DNA of 64,000 nt from Methylobacterium sp. CB376. GTDB taxonomy: Bacteria; Pseudomonadota; Alphaproteobacteria; Rhizobiales; Beijerinckiaceae. Made by a program: the position numbers and the translations under genes. How positions within the stretch are numbered: position 1 is the stretch's first letter; every line of letters starts with the position of its first letter. Shown here piece by piece: positions 16,681-27,363 of the stretch. The stretch lies in the NCBI RefSeq assembly GCF_029714205.1, contig NZ_CP121648.1:5954501-6018500 (forward strand), given 5' to 3'. A model generated the notes under the pieces. The model saw only the letters and a program-made list of their open reading frames with translations, was not told the DNA's origin and did no database searches.

Positions 16681-17418
16681 TCAACTGATGATACCGAGTC
16701 GCAATCCCAATGCAACCGCATGGGCGCGGCTCGTGGTGCCGAGCTTGCGGCGCACGGCGCGCAGGTGGCGGATCGCGCCGTGCGCGGAGATGCCCATGGC
16801 GTCGGCGATCTCCTGGTCGGACTTGCCGTCCGCGGCCCATTGCAGGCTCTCGCGCTCGCGCGGGGAGAGCGGCTCGGCGAGGGGGCCCGTCTCGCCCTTG
16901 GCGAGCAGCAGCACCTGACCGAGCGCGTAGGTCCCCACGAGGGTGAGCATGCCGCGCACGGCGGGGCTGAGGTCGAGCTTCTCGCCGACGAAGCTGACGC
17001 CCGCCGTGTCGCCCTCCAGGGTCAGGAGCGGCAGGGTGAAGCCCTCGCGCAGGCCGAACTCGCCCGCCTCGTCGAGGACGCGGCGGGCGGCGCGGTCGTC
17101 GGGGGCGCAGAGGCCCGGATCGGACCACGCGAAGCCGCTGCCGCGCTCGCCGACGCCGCGCACCACCGGGTCGTGGAGTATGTAGTCCCGGGCATAGTAG
17201 CGCCGCGCCCACTCGTCCGGGTAGGTGCCGGCGAACACGGTCGGGCGGCGATCGCAGGGCACCGCGTCGCAGATCCGCAGGGTGGCGAGCAGCACGTGCT
17301 CGACGCCCACCCCCGCCAGGGTCCTGAGGAGCTGGTCGCGGACATTCTCGGGCGTCGCCGTGCGGTGGATGGCCTGGAGAACCTCGCGAGCGAGATCGAG
17401 CGATCGCTTGGACATCAT
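16681..17418 (-). CDS. LuxR-family quorum-sensing transcriptional regulator
   Basis: Autoinducer-responsive regulator, 245 residues. The ligand-binding domain has the conserved W70, Y74 and D83-P84 (EWARRYYARDYILHDPV). The C-terminal GerE-type helix-turn-helix covers about 180-238 (LSPRERESLQWAADGKSDQE, then IADAMGISAHGAIRHLRAVR). The start is ATG at 17418, the first of two Met codons, with GAAGGGG upstream. The cognate synthase gene follows, so it presumably senses that signal. A lux box was not identified with confidence. Confidence 0.9.
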   Translation of the reverse strand: MMSKRSLDLAREVLQAIHRTATPENVRDQLLRTLAGVGVEHVLLATLRICDAVPCDRRPTVFAGTYPDEWARRYYARDYILHDPVVRGVGERGSGFAWSDPGLCAPDDRAARRVLDEAGEFGLREGFTLPLLTLEGDTAGVSFVGEKLDLSPAVRGMLTLVGTYALGQVLLLAKGETGPLAEPLSPRERESLQWAADGKSDQEIADAMGISAHGAIRHLRAVRRKLGTTSRAHAVALGLRLGIIS

Positions 17419-17732
17419 CGTCCCCTTCCGGCGCCGGGCCGCGCGGGCAGGCCGGAGCCGGGGCGCGGGCCGCCGCCATCCCCCGCCATCCCCCGCCTGC
17501 CGCAAGATTTCGATGCAAATTCCGTGACAAACGCCGAGCAGAACGCCCAGAGCTGCCCGATCCTGCCTCAACCCGGGCACTGCGAAAAGCCCCGAGAACT
17601 TGGACGCCTGGGGACATGGAGGGCACGGAAACCGAAGAGAAAGATTTTCTTGTCCAGGAAAACCACCATAAGCTGCAGCGGTCCGAACCATGGTTAATGA
17701 TGGTTGTCAACCGCCGGCGGGCCGGAACGCAG
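17419..17732. promoter_or_regulatory. luxR upstream region with two short palindromes
   Basis: About 310 bp without a gene between groEL and luxR. The part at 17640-17715 is AT-rich compared with its surroundings and carries two perfect palindromes: AACCATGGTT (17686-17695) and GGTTG-T-CAACC (17702-17712). It is the likely luxR promoter region. Neither palindrome has the 18-20 bp length of a classical lux box, so their role is open. Confidence 0.35.
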
Positions 17733-17756
17733 AAGGGCCGCCTCGCGGCGGCCCTT
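17733..17756 (-). terminator. groEL terminator hairpin
   Basis: Perfect 10-bp stem AAGGGCCGCC / GGCGGCCCTT with a 4-base loop (TCGC), 26 bp beyond the groEL stop on its strand. A clear T run is lacking, so it is called on stem strength and position. Confidence 0.6.
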
Positions 17757-17781
17757 CGCTCCGAGTCGGTGGTGGGACGGC

Positions 17782-19795
<2,014 letters not shown>

Positions 19796-19913
19796 CGAGT
19801 GTCTCCAGCGCTTCTCAACCATGTCGTACAGGGCCGGGCTCTCGCCTGAGCCGCCCGGCCGCCGCCAAGCTGGGAGCGCGGACACCGCCGTTCAAGGGGG
19901 CGCCGAAAAAATT

Positions 19914-19940
19914 TTGGCACTCCCTGTTCGGGAGTGCCAG
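19914..19940 (-). promoter_or_regulatory. CIRCE element (HrcA operator)
   Basis: TTGGCACTC, 9 bases, GAGTGCCAG: a close match to the CIRCE consensus (TTAGCACTC-N9-GAGTGCTAA), with the central GCACTC/GAGTGC perfect. It lies upstream of groES and would bind the heat-shock repressor HrcA. hrcA itself is not in the window. Confidence 0.93.
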
Positions 19941-19966
19941 GCAGGGCCGCCCGGCGCGGGGGTGGG

Positions 19967-20216
19967 TCAGGCCGGGGGCGCGAGCCCGGCGCGCCGCTCG
20001 CGCAGCTGGCGGCGGGCCCGCGGGCGCGGGGCGCGGCCCTCCGGGCGGGGCGCGCGGGGGCGCGCGCCCGTTCGGCGGCGGGGGCGGCGGGGCGGCGAAG
20101 AGGGGCGTGGGCGCGCAGGCGCTGCAGCGGTCCCGGGCGCCGGCGCCGAGGATCTCGCGCAGGAGGGCGGCGCCGTCCGGGTCGCCCTCCAGGAGGTCGG
20201 CGCTGAAATGGGGCAT
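19967..20216 (-). pseudogene. Hypothetical gene, probably frameshifted
   Basis: A frame starting ATG at 20216 reads MPHFSADLLEGDPDGAALLR and then a CSAC motif, looks protein-like for about 40 codons, and then becomes Pro/Ala/Arg-rich in an extreme GC tract. In another frame the tract ends plausibly (QLRERRAGLAPPA, stop complementing 19967-19969). One indel would join them into an 83-codon gene. If not shifted, the frame runs to 19815 and covers the CIRCE element, which is unlikely. It starts 5 bp after the stop of the next upstream gene. No family recognised. Confidence 0.35.
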
Positions 20217-20221
20217 CGGCG

Positions 20222-20461
20222 TCAGCGCTCGGCGAGGCGCAGGGGCGCGGCGCCGATCACCCGCACGGCGGGCCGCGGCGCGGTCCCGGTGCAGGCCGCC
20301 GGACGGTAGGGCCAGGCGGCGCCCGCGCAGGCGTCCGGCGCCGCCGGGGCCGGCGCCGCATGGCTGAGGGCGGCCGGGCGCGGCCCGTGCCCGTTCGCCA
20401 TCACGACGATGCCGGCCGCCAGCATCGCGCCCAACAGGATCAGTCTCGCCACGCCCATCAT
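20222..20461 (-). CDS. Small secreted or membrane-anchored protein, unknown
   Basis: A 79-residue protein beginning MMGVARLILLGAMLAAGIVV, a clear signal peptide or single membrane anchor, followed by an Ala/Pro-rich tail with two Cys (DACAGAAWPYRPAACTG) that could pair in the periplasm. No domain recognised. It lies immediately upstream of the frameshifted small gene at 19967-20216 and downstream of the 38-bp palindrome. Confidence 0.5.
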   Translation of the reverse strand: MMGVARLILLGAMLAAGIVVMANGHGPRPAALSHAAPAPAAPDACAGAAWPYRPAACTGTAPRPAVRVIGAAPLRLAER

Positions 20462-20557
20462 GACCGCCCCCGCCCCGTTCCGTCCCTGATTTCAAGCTGA
20501 GCTGCGTATAGGGGGCGGCCATGTCCGGGATTTTGCGTCGGACGCGGCGGTTCGGGG

Positions 20558-20595
20558 CGAAATATTGCGTCGCGCCGGCGCGACGCAATATTTCG
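20558..20595. repeat. Perfect 38-bp palindrome
   Basis: CGAAATATTGCGTCGCGCC followed directly by its exact reverse complement, with no spacer. It lies 18 bp beyond the ssuA stop (ssuA is on the minus strand) and 97 bp before the start of the small gene at 20461. As RNA it would fold into a very stable hairpin, so an ssuA terminator is the plain reading, but its AT-containing outer arms differ from the GC-only terminators nearby. Confidence 0.8.
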
Positions 20596-20613
20596 TTAAC
20601 CGGCCGGCGCGGA

Positions 20614-21558
20614 TCAGGCCTTGGGGATCCAGGCCCAGGCGATGTCGCGGACCCGGATCGCGCGCGGGATCAGGCCGAGGCGGTGGAAGCGGTCGGCGGT
20701 GGCCTGCTGGCCGTCCAGGACCGCCTCGTCGATCGGCTTGATCCGGAAGCGGGTGCGGGCGACGATCGCCGCCTCGACCTCGAGTTGGATGCCCTGCGCC
20801 TCGTGCAACGTCCGCGCGTAGGCGTCGCGGTTGGCCTCGGCCCAGGCGGCTTCCCGCGCCAGCACGTCCGCGATCTGACCGACCACCTCCGGGTAGGTCT
20901 CGGCGAAGGCCCGGTTGGCGAGGTAGAAGCTGTGCGGGTTCGCCACCTCGTGGTTGTGGGCGAGGACGCGGGCCCCCTTGCCCTCCGCGATCGCCAGGTA
21001 GGGATCCCAGATCGACCACGCGTCGATCGCGCCGCGGGCGAAGGCCGCGACGCCGTCCGCGGGGGCGAGGTAGACCGGGTTGATGTCGCCCCAGCCGAGG
21101 CCGCCCTTCTCGACCGCCGCCACCAGGGTGGCGTGGGCGCTCGATCCCTTGGGCACCCCGACCGTGCGGCCCCTGAGGTCGGCGAGGCTGCGCAGCCCCG
21201 AGCCCTCGGGCACGATCACGGCCTCGCCGCCCGCCTCCTGGGCGGCCACGTACAGGAGGTTGCCGGAGGCGGCCTGGGCGAAGATCGGCGGGGCGTTGCC
21301 CACCGTGGCGAAGTCGATGGCGCCGAGGTTCAGCGCCTCCAGCATGGGCGGGCCGAACTGGAACTCGACCCAGCGCACCGGGACGCCGAGCGGCCGGAAA
21401 TGCGCCTCGTAGACGCCGCGCTGGCGGGCCGAGACGAACAGGCCGGATTTCTGGAAGCCGAGGCGCAGTTCCCTGGGCAGGGCCGCGGCCGCGCGGGCGG
21501 GAAGGCCGCCGGCGGCGAGGAGCGCCGAGGCGCCGGCGAGGAGGTCTCTGCGTCGCAT
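20614..21558 (-). CDS. ssuA: Aliphatic sulfonate ABC transporter substrate-binding protein (SsuA type)
   Basis: Periplasmic binding protein of the SsuA/TauA family, 314 residues, for uptake of sulfonates as a sulfur source. The N terminus MRRRDLLAGASALLAAGG looks like a Tat-type signal. The mature part has LRLGFQKSGLFVSARQRG, FATVGNAPPIFAQAASG, VGVPKGSSAHATLV and AWSIWDPYLAIAE. The start is ATG at 21558, where the signal peptide begins. No permease or ATPase gene is adjacent. A GTTC-N8-GAAC dyad shared with the cys promoters lies 42-57 bp upstream of the start. Confidence 0.85.
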   Translation of the reverse strand: MRRRDLLAGASALLAAGGLPARAAAALPRELRLGFQKSGLFVSARQRGVYEAHFRPLGVPVRWVEFQFGPPMLEALNLGAIDFATVGNAPPIFAQAASGNLLYVAAQEAGGEAVIVPEGSGLRSLADLRGRTVGVPKGSSAHATLVAAVEKGGLGWGDINPVYLAPADGVAAFARGAIDAWSIWDPYLAIAEGKGARVLAHNHEVANPHSFYLANRAFAETYPEVVGQIADVLAREAAWAEANRDAYARTLHEAQGIQLEVEAAIVARTRFRIKPIDEAVLDGQQATADRFHRLGLIPRAIRVRDIAWAWIPKA

Positions 21559-21932
21559 GGGGCAGGTCCTTCGAGGGTGTCCGGGATCGCGGATCCCGTG
21601 TTCGGAGACCCGAACACAGCCCTCTCGCTTAAGGCGACCGCAGGGGGAATCAAGACTTCGCGCGATATCTAGACGGCGCAGCACGGGAATGTGCGACGGT
21701 CCGCGGCGAGTAGACCTGACGATATCGCCAATTTTGTTCTTCCGAAGCGGATCCGTCCGGAAGAAAGCTCGCGCTCCGGGGGCGGGAGGCGAAAACACCG
21801 TCCCACGATTGCGGCATTCGCGCCCAGGTGCGGGCGGGGAGGGAGCCGGCGAGCGGGCGCGGTCGGCCGGGGGCCGATCACCCCGTCGCGGGCGTCCCGC
21901 AACGGCGCCCCGCCCGACCGCCCCCGCGCAGC
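21559..21932. promoter_or_regulatory. ssuA upstream region with sulfur-type dyad (21598-21617)
   Basis: Gene-free stretch between ssuA and the Bax-inhibitor gene. At 21598-21617 is GTGTTCGG-AGAC-CCGAACAC, an 8-bp perfect dyad. Its core GTGTTCG-N6-CGAACA is identical to that before cysH (36768-36786), and cysJ has a related one. It probably serves as an operator near the ssuA promoter. The part at 21660-21760 is AT-richer. No coding frame convinces. Confidence 0.55.
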
Positions 21933-21963
21933 AAAAACCCCGGCCGCCGGGGGCGGCCGGGGT
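21933..21963 (-). terminator. Rho-independent terminator of the Bax-inhibitor-1 gene
   Basis: Perfect 12-bp stem ACCCCGGCCGCC / GGCGGCCGGGGT with a 3-base loop (GGG), followed on the minus strand by TTTTT (AAAAA at 21933-21937). It lies 27 bp beyond the stop of the gene at 21991-22815. Confidence 0.85.
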
Positions 21964-21990
21964 CCGCGAGGCCCCGCAGAGATGCGAGCG

Positions 21991-22815
21991 TTACTCGTTC
22001 CGGTTGCCCATCAGGGCGAGCAGGAACTGGAACATGTTGATGAAGTCCAGGTACAGCGTCAGCGCGCCGAACACCGAGACCTTGGCGGCAGCCTCCTGGT
22101 CGAAGTTGCCGTACAGGTACATTTCCTTCAGCTTCTGCGTGTCGTAGGCGGTCAGGCCGGCGAAGATGAGCAGGCCGATCACCGAGATGGCGAATTGCAG
22201 CGCGCTCGAGGCCAGGAAGATGTTGACCAGGCTCGCGATCACGAGGCCGATCAGGCCCATGACCAGGAACGAGCCGATCCCCGACAGGCTGCGCGCGGTG
22301 GTGTAGCCGTAGAGGCTGAGACCGCCGAACGCCGCCGCGGTGATGAAGAAGACCTGCACCACGCTGGCCCCGGTGTAGCGGAGCAGCAGCGTGGAGAGCG
22401 AGGCGCCCATCACCGCCGCGAAGGCCAGGAAGGTCGTGCGGGCGCTCGCCGCCGACATCCGGTCCATGCGGAAGGAGAAGAAGAAGATGAAGGCGAGCGG
22501 CGCCAGCGCCACCACCCACATCAGGGGCGTGGTGTAGAGGGTGATGCCGAACTGCGTCAGGTACTGGCCGCCGATCCGCACCATCTGGCCGGCGCCGTTG
22601 CGGGCCGCCTCCGCCGGAACGGCGGTGGTGGCGAGCTTGTTGACGCCGAGCGCGACCAGCGCCGAGACGGCGAGGCCGAGCACCATGTTGTTGTAGACGC
22701 CGAGCATGAACGCGCGCAGGCCCTGGTCGACCTCGACTTGGCCGCGGGCGTAGCCCGAGGGGGCTCCGTACCCGGTCGCGCCGCCCTGCCGGAACGGGCT
22801 GTTCTCGAATGCCAT
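21991..22815 (-). CDS. Bax inhibitor-1/YccA family membrane protein
   Basis: A 274-residue integral inner-membrane protein of the BI-1/YccA family with about seven hydrophobic helices, beginning near residue 33 (RAFMLGVYNNMVLGLAVSAL). Family signatures include GLSLYGYTTARSLS and GLTAYDTQKLKEMY. Bacterial members include YccA, which modulates FtsH proteolysis, and BsYetJ-type calcium-leak proteins; which role applies is not determined. Start ATG at 22815 (MAFENSPFRQ). A strong terminator follows. Confidence 0.92.
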   Translation of the reverse strand: MAFENSPFRQGGATGYGAPSGYARGQVEVDQGLRAFMLGVYNNMVLGLAVSALVALGVNKLATTAVPAEAARNGAGQMVRIGGQYLTQFGITLYTTPLMWVVALAPLAFIFFFSFRMDRMSAASARTTFLAFAAVMGASLSTLLLRYTGASVVQVFFITAAAFGGLSLYGYTTARSLSGIGSFLVMGLIGLVIASLVNIFLASSALQFAISVIGLLIFAGLTAYDTQKLKEMYLYGNFDQEAAAKVSVFGALTLYLDFINMFQFLLALMGNRNE

Positions 22816-23006
22816 GGGAGATTCCTTCGGAAGCTCTCTAGCGTGGGAGTTCGTGATCGAGGCTCACGCGATCCTCGGACGCCGAAACCGGGCGTCGTGC
22901 GCCGAATATGAGAGGCCGGGCTTGTCCGCACAAGGGTCGGTGCCGGCCCCGCACCCCAGAGAAGGGGGCCGTCAATCGGCCGCAGCCGGTTCGAGGGATT
23001 AAACGC

Positions 23007-25595
23007 TCACAGATTTCGTAAGTAAGGCGCCGGCTTCTGACCGAGGATCCTGAAGGTCCCGGCGAGCCCGAGACCGACCGCCACCACCACCGCGAGGGCG
23101 CAGGCGAGGAGCGCCCCGGAGAGATCGAGCCGGAAATCGATCCGCATCACCTGGGTGACGATGACGAAGGCGGCGAGCGTGCCGGCGGCGAGGCCGAACA
23201 GGGCGGTGGCGAGGCCGAGCACCCCGTATTCGAGGGCGTAGGCGCCGAGCAGCCGCATCCGCGTCGCCCCGAGCACCTTGAGCACGACCGCGTCGTAGAG
23301 GCGCGCCCGGTGGCCCGCCGCCAGCGCGCCCGCGAGCACGAACAGGCTCGCCACGAGGGCGACGCCGCTCGCGCCGCGGATCGCGAAGACGAGCTTTCCG
23401 ACGATGTCGTTCACCGCGTCGAGGGCGTCCTTCACCCGCACGCTGGTCACCGACGGGAAGCGCAGGGCGGCCTCCCGCAGGATCCTCGCCTCCAGGGCCG
23501 GGTCCGGGCCCTCCGGCAGGGTCAGGGTCGCGAGGTCGGCGTGCGGCGCCCCCCGGAAGGTGCCGGGCGAGAACACCATCACGAAGTTGATGCCGAGGGT
23601 GCGCCATTCCACGTGGCGCAGATTGGCGATCTTCACGGTGAGGTTGCGGCCGAGCACGTTGACCGTGACGCTGTCGCCGACCTTGAGGCCGAGGGCCCGG
23701 CCGAGCTGGTCGTCGAAGGAGACCAGCGGCGTCGCGGCCTGCTCGGGATTCCACCACGCCCCCTCGGTCACCCGCGAGCCGTCGGGGAGGTCCTGCGCGT
23801 AGGTGATGCCCCGGTCGCCGTCGAGCACCCAGGCGGCGTCCTCCGGCGCCTTGATCTCGCTCGCCGGCCGCCCGTTGAGGGCGACGATGCGCCCGCGCAT
23901 CATCGGCGCCCGCTCGATCTTGCCCCGCGGCGCCTCGCCGCCGAGGAACTGGTCGAAGGCCGCGGCGTCCCGGCCCGGAATGTCGAGGAAGAACAGGCTC
24001 GGCGCCCGGGAGGGCAGCGAGCGGGTCAGGGTGCGGGTGATGCTGGCGTCGATCAGGCTCAGCGCCACCAGGAGCGTGATGCCGAGCCCGAGCGAGAGCA
24101 CGATCGAGGGCGTGAGCGCGCCCGGGCGGTGGAGATTGGCGAGGGCGAGCCGCGGCGCGGCGCCGCGCGGGCGCGGCAGCCGGCGGGCCAGCGCCATCAG
24201 GGCGAGGGCGACGCCCCGCAGCAGGCCGAAGGCGAGGCCCGCCGCCACGATGAAGATCAGGGCGACCCGGCGGTCGAAGGCGGTGAGGAGGGCGAGCGCC
24301 ACCAGCCCCGCGAGGGCGAGGCCGAGCACGACGAGGTAGCGCGGGCGCGGCCAGCGCCGCTCGGGATCGACCGTGTCGCGGAACAGCCCCGACACCGCGA
24401 CGTCGTGGGCGCGCCCGAGGGGTCCGATCGCGAAGGCCAGGGCGGTGAGGAACCCGTAGAGGGACGCCACCGCCAGCTCGCCGGGGGCGAGCGTGGGCGT
24501 GAGCGGCACCGGCAGCAGGTCCGCGAAGGCGAGGACGAGCCCGTAGGGCAGGGCGGTGCCGACCGCGAGCCCGATCGCGATGCCGATCGCGGCGATCAGC
24601 ATGACCTGCGTCAGGTAGAGGGCGACGACCTGCCCGCCGGGGGCGCCGAGGCTCTTCAGGGTGGCGATCGAGGCGCGCTTGCGCTCGACGAAGCCGCGCA
24701 CCGCGTTGGCGACGCCGACGCCGCCCACCATCAGGGCCGTGAGCCCGACCAGGGTGAGGAACTGGGTGAAGCGCTCGACGCTGCGGGCGAAGCGCGGATC
24801 GGCGTTGAGCCGCGAGCGGATCTCCCAGCCCGCCTCCGGCAGGGCGGCGCGCACCGCGTCCGCGGCCCGCTCGACCTCCGCGTCGGAGGGATCGGCGAGC
24901 CGGACCCGGTAGACCCAGCGGTTGAGGCTGCCGGGCTGGAGCAGGCCCGAGGCCCGCAGGGCCGCCTCGCTGGTCAGCAGGCGCGGCCCGAAGCCGATCC
25001 CGTTGGCGATCTTGTCCGGCTCGGCCTGCAGCACGGCCCTGAGCGCGATCGTGGCGCTCCCGACCGTGACCCGGTCGCCGATCTTGAGGTCGAGGCGGGC
25101 GAGGAGGGCGGGATCGACCGCCGCCCCGAAGGCGCCGTCGCGCTCCGCCAGTAGGGTCTCGCGCGGGAGGGCCGGCGCGGTGACGAGGTCGCCGGAGGAA
25201 GGGTAATCCGGCCCGACGGCCTTCAGCTCGACGAGCGCCGCGCCCTTCTCCCCCGCCACCGCCATGGCGCGGGTGAAGGCCACCACGGAGACGCGGCCCT
25301 TCGCCTCCAGGACGGCCCGCTCCGCCGGGCTCGCCTCCCGGTGGATCAACCCGAAGGCGAGGTCGCCGCCCAGGATGGTCCGGCCCTGCTCGGCGAGGCC
25401 CCGGGTGAGGGAGCGCGACACCGAGGCGACGCCGGAGATCGCCGCGACCCCGATGGCCAGGCAGGCGAGGAAGACCGCGAAGCCGCCGAGCCCCCCGCGC
25501 AGCTCGCGCAGGGCGAGGCGCAGGATCAGCGGGAGCCGCGACGGGACCGCCGGGCGGCGCCCGGGGGCGCTCAGGGGAGGCAGGCTGCCGTGCAT
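23007..25595 (-). CDS. ABC transporter permease, FtsX/YbbP type
   Basis: An 862-residue permease of the YbbP (DUF214) group. A first helix lies near residues 38-58 (GFAVFLACLAIGVAAISGVA). Two FtsX domains follow, one with GLTALMVGGVGVANAVRGFV and RKRASIATLKSLGAP, the other near the C terminus (VLKVLGATRMRLLGAYALEY), with large periplasmic segments between. It pairs with the ATPase encoded 189 bp upstream and lies in the classical ybbA-ybbP/tesA divergent arrangement. Such exporters are suspected to act on lipids or lipoproteins; the substrate is unknown. Confidence 0.88.
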   Translation of the reverse strand: MHGSLPPLSAPGRRPAVPSRLPLILRLALRELRGGLGGFAVFLACLAIGVAAISGVASVSRSLTRGLAEQGRTILGGDLAFGLIHREASPAERAVLEAKGRVSVVAFTRAMAVAGEKGAALVELKAVGPDYPSSGDLVTAPALPRETLLAERDGAFGAAVDPALLARLDLKIGDRVTVGSATIALRAVLQAEPDKIANGIGFGPRLLTSEAALRASGLLQPGSLNRWVYRVRLADPSDAEVERAADAVRAALPEAGWEIRSRLNADPRFARSVERFTQFLTLVGLTALMVGGVGVANAVRGFVERKRASIATLKSLGAPGGQVVALYLTQVMLIAAIGIAIGLAVGTALPYGLVLAFADLLPVPLTPTLAPGELAVASLYGFLTALAFAIGPLGRAHDVAVSGLFRDTVDPERRWPRPRYLVVLGLALAGLVALALLTAFDRRVALIFIVAAGLAFGLLRGVALALMALARRLPRPRGAAPRLALANLHRPGALTPSIVLSLGLGITLLVALSLIDASITRTLTRSLPSRAPSLFFLDIPGRDAAAFDQFLGGEAPRGKIERAPMMRGRIVALNGRPASEIKAPEDAAWVLDGDRGITYAQDLPDGSRVTEGAWWNPEQAATPLVSFDDQLGRALGLKVGDSVTVNVLGRNLTVKIANLRHVEWRTLGINFVMVFSPGTFRGAPHADLATLTLPEGPDPALEARILREAALRFPSVTSVRVKDALDAVNDIVGKLVFAIRGASGVALVASLFVLAGALAAGHRARLYDAVVLKVLGATRMRLLGAYALEYGVLGLATALFGLAAGTLAAFVIVTQVMRIDFRLDLSGALLACALAVVVAVGLGLAGTFRILGQKPAPYLRNL

Positions 25596-25784
25596 GGGGG
25601 TGTCCTGCGGGAGGCTGGGGATGCCCTGCGGGGGCGAGGGGCGCGGGCGGCAAGGGCGCGGGCAGCAAGCGGCCCGGGCGGGATCACGCCCCGCCGCCCG
25701 GGCCGGCCTCGCGGCGACGGCCGGGCGATGGTCCCTCCCCGCGCGGGGGAGGACGGCGCGGTCGCGGGGAAGGCCGACACGCGG

Positions 25785-26480
25785 TCACGCCGCCGCCGCG
25801 GCCTCGATCCGCCCGGAGCGCAGGCGCACCGTGCGGTCGCAGAGCCGGGCGAGGCCGGGATCGTGGGTCACCAGCACCAGGGTGGCGCCGCGGTCGCGCT
25901 TGAGGGCGAAGAGCAGTTCGACGATCGCGGCGCCCGTCGCCTCGTCGAGGTTGCCGGTCGGCTCGTCGGCCACCAGGATCGCCGGGTCCGGCGCCACCGC
26001 CCGCGCGATGGCGACCCGCTGCTGCTCGCCGCCCGAGAGCTGGGCCGGGTAATGGTGCAGGCGGTGGGCGAGGCCGACCGCCGCGAGGTCCCGCTCGGCC
26101 CGCGCCTGCGCGTCCGGCAGGTCGGCGAGTTCGAGGGGGAGCGCCACGTTCTCCAGCGCCGTCATCGTCGGCACGAGGTGGAAGGACTGGAACACGATGC
26201 CGATCCGCCGTCCGCGGAACCGGGCGAGGGCGTCCTCGTCGAGCCGCGACAGGTCCGTGCCCTCGACGAGGACGCGCCCGGAATCCGGCCGCTCCAGGCC
26301 CGCCATGGTCATCAGCAGGGTCGACTTGCCCGAGCCCGAGGGTCCGACCAGGCCCACCGCCTCGCCGGACGCCACCGCGAGGGAGATGCCCCGCAGGATG
26401 TGGACCCGCGCCGCGCCCCGCCCGAGGCTGAGCTCGACGCCGTCGAGGGCGATGGCCGGTGCGCTGGCCTTGTCGGTCAT
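25785..26480 (-). CDS. ABC transporter ATPase, YbbA/LolD type
   Basis: A 231-residue ATPase: Walker A GPSGSGKST at 46-54, Q-loop IVFQSFHLVPTM, signature LSGGEQQRVAIARA, Walker B ILVADEPTGNLD and the switch His in VLVTHDP. The sequence type (FQSFHLVPTMTALENVALPL) is that of the MacB/LolD/YbbA group, which works with FtsX-like permeases. Its partner is the permease encoded next on the same strand. It is divergent from tesA, 108 bp away. Confidence 0.9.
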   Translation of the reverse strand: MTDKASAPAIALDGVELSLGRGAARVHILRGISLAVASGEAVGLVGPSGSGKSTLLMTMAGLERPDSGRVLVEGTDLSRLDEDALARFRGRRIGIVFQSFHLVPTMTALENVALPLELADLPDAQARAERDLAAVGLAHRLHHYPAQLSGGEQQRVAIARAVAPDPAILVADEPTGNLDEATGAAIVELLFALKRDRGATLVLVTHDPGLARLCDRTVRLRSGRIEAAAAA

Positions 26481-26588
26481 GGATCCGTCGCCGATCTGTG
26501 GGGGGCGTCGCGGAGAACGCCGGAGGGATGAGAGTTGAGCCGCATTGACGACCGCGCGGACGACCGCGCGGGCGGGCGCCCGACCGAT

Positions 26589-27308
26589 ATGGTCGGTCGC
26601 CGCCGCCTCCGCCAGCGCCTAGGCCGCGACCATGGCGGTCTCGCGACATTCCCGGTCCCCCGCCCGCTCCTGCGCCCGCTCCTCTGCCTGCTCCTCTGCG
26701 CCGCGATGACGCTCCCCGCCGCCCCCGCCCGCGCCGCGGAGCGCGCGCTGCACCTCGTCGCGCTCGGCGACAGCCTCACGGCCGGCTACGGCCTGCCGGC
26801 CGAGGCGGCCTTCCCGACCGTTCTGGAGCGCGCCCTGAAGGCGAAGGGACTCGCCGTCACGGTCGAGAATGCGGGCGTGTCGGGCGACACCACCACGGGC
26901 GGGCTCGACCGGCTCGACTGGTCGGTGCCGGAGGGCACCGACGGCGTCATCCTCGAACTCGGCGCCAACGACATGCTGCGCGGCACCGACCCGGCGGTCG
27001 CCGAGAGGAACCTCGACGCCATCGTGGCGCGGCTGAGGGGGCGGGGCATCCCCGTGCTGCTCGCCGGCATGAAGGCGGGGCGCAATCTCGGCCCGGACTA
27101 CGTGGCGCGGTTCGACGCGATCTATCCGCGCCTCGCGGAGCGCTACGGGCTCGTCCTCTACCCGTTCTTCCTCGACGGGGTCGCGGGTAATCGCGGCCTG
27201 ACCCTGGCGGACGGGCTGCACCCGACCGCCCGGGGCGTCGAGCGCATCGTCGCCGGCATCCTGCCCACCGTCGAGACCTTCGCGGCGCGCCTCGGCAAGG
27301 CGCCCTGA
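26589..27308 (+). CDS. tesA: Arylesterase / lysophospholipase L1-like (TesA), SGNH hydrolase
   Basis: Periplasmic GDSL/SGNH esterase of the TesA group. An export segment (PLLCLLLCAAMTLPAAPARA) precedes block I ALGDSLTAGYG (Ser nucleophile); block II Gly is in NAGVSGDTTTGG; block III ELGANDML (Asn); block V DGLHPTARG (Asp and His). All four catalytic blocks are intact. It is divergent from the ybbA-like ATPase, an arrangement conserved in proteobacteria. ATG at 26589 is chosen as the start; an in-frame TTG at 26535 and an ATG at 26706 are alternatives. Confidence 0.87.
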   Translation: MVGRRRLRQRLGRDHGGLATFPVPRPLLRPLLCLLLCAAMTLPAAPARAAERALHLVALGDSLTAGYGLPAEAAFPTVLERALKAKGLAVTVENAGVSGDTTTGGLDRLDWSVPEGTDGVILELGANDMLRGTDPAVAERNLDAIVARLRGRGIPVLLAGMKAGRNLGPDYVARFDAIYPRLAERYGLVLYPFFLDGVAGNRGLTLADGLHPTARGVERIVAGILPTVETFAARLGKAP

Positions 27309-27363
27309 CCGCGCCCGGCGACGCGCCCCGGCGGCGCCCCGCACCGAGAGGACGGAGAGTTCC

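Noticed and set aside
19815..19966. Coding extension of the small gene at 20216 through the CIRCE element
   Set aside because: It would make the groES operator part of a gene on the same strand; composition there is not protein-like, so a frameshift with an earlier stop is more plausible.
21559..21700. SAM or other riboswitch upstream of ssuA
   Set aside because: Only a single 8-bp hairpin is seen, without conserved aptamer sequence. The dyad is better explained as an operator shared with cys genes.
26535..26588. TTG at 26535 as tesA start
   Set aside because: It adds 18 polar residues before the export segment and lacks a ribosome site, so the ATG at 26589 is preferred, though not proven.
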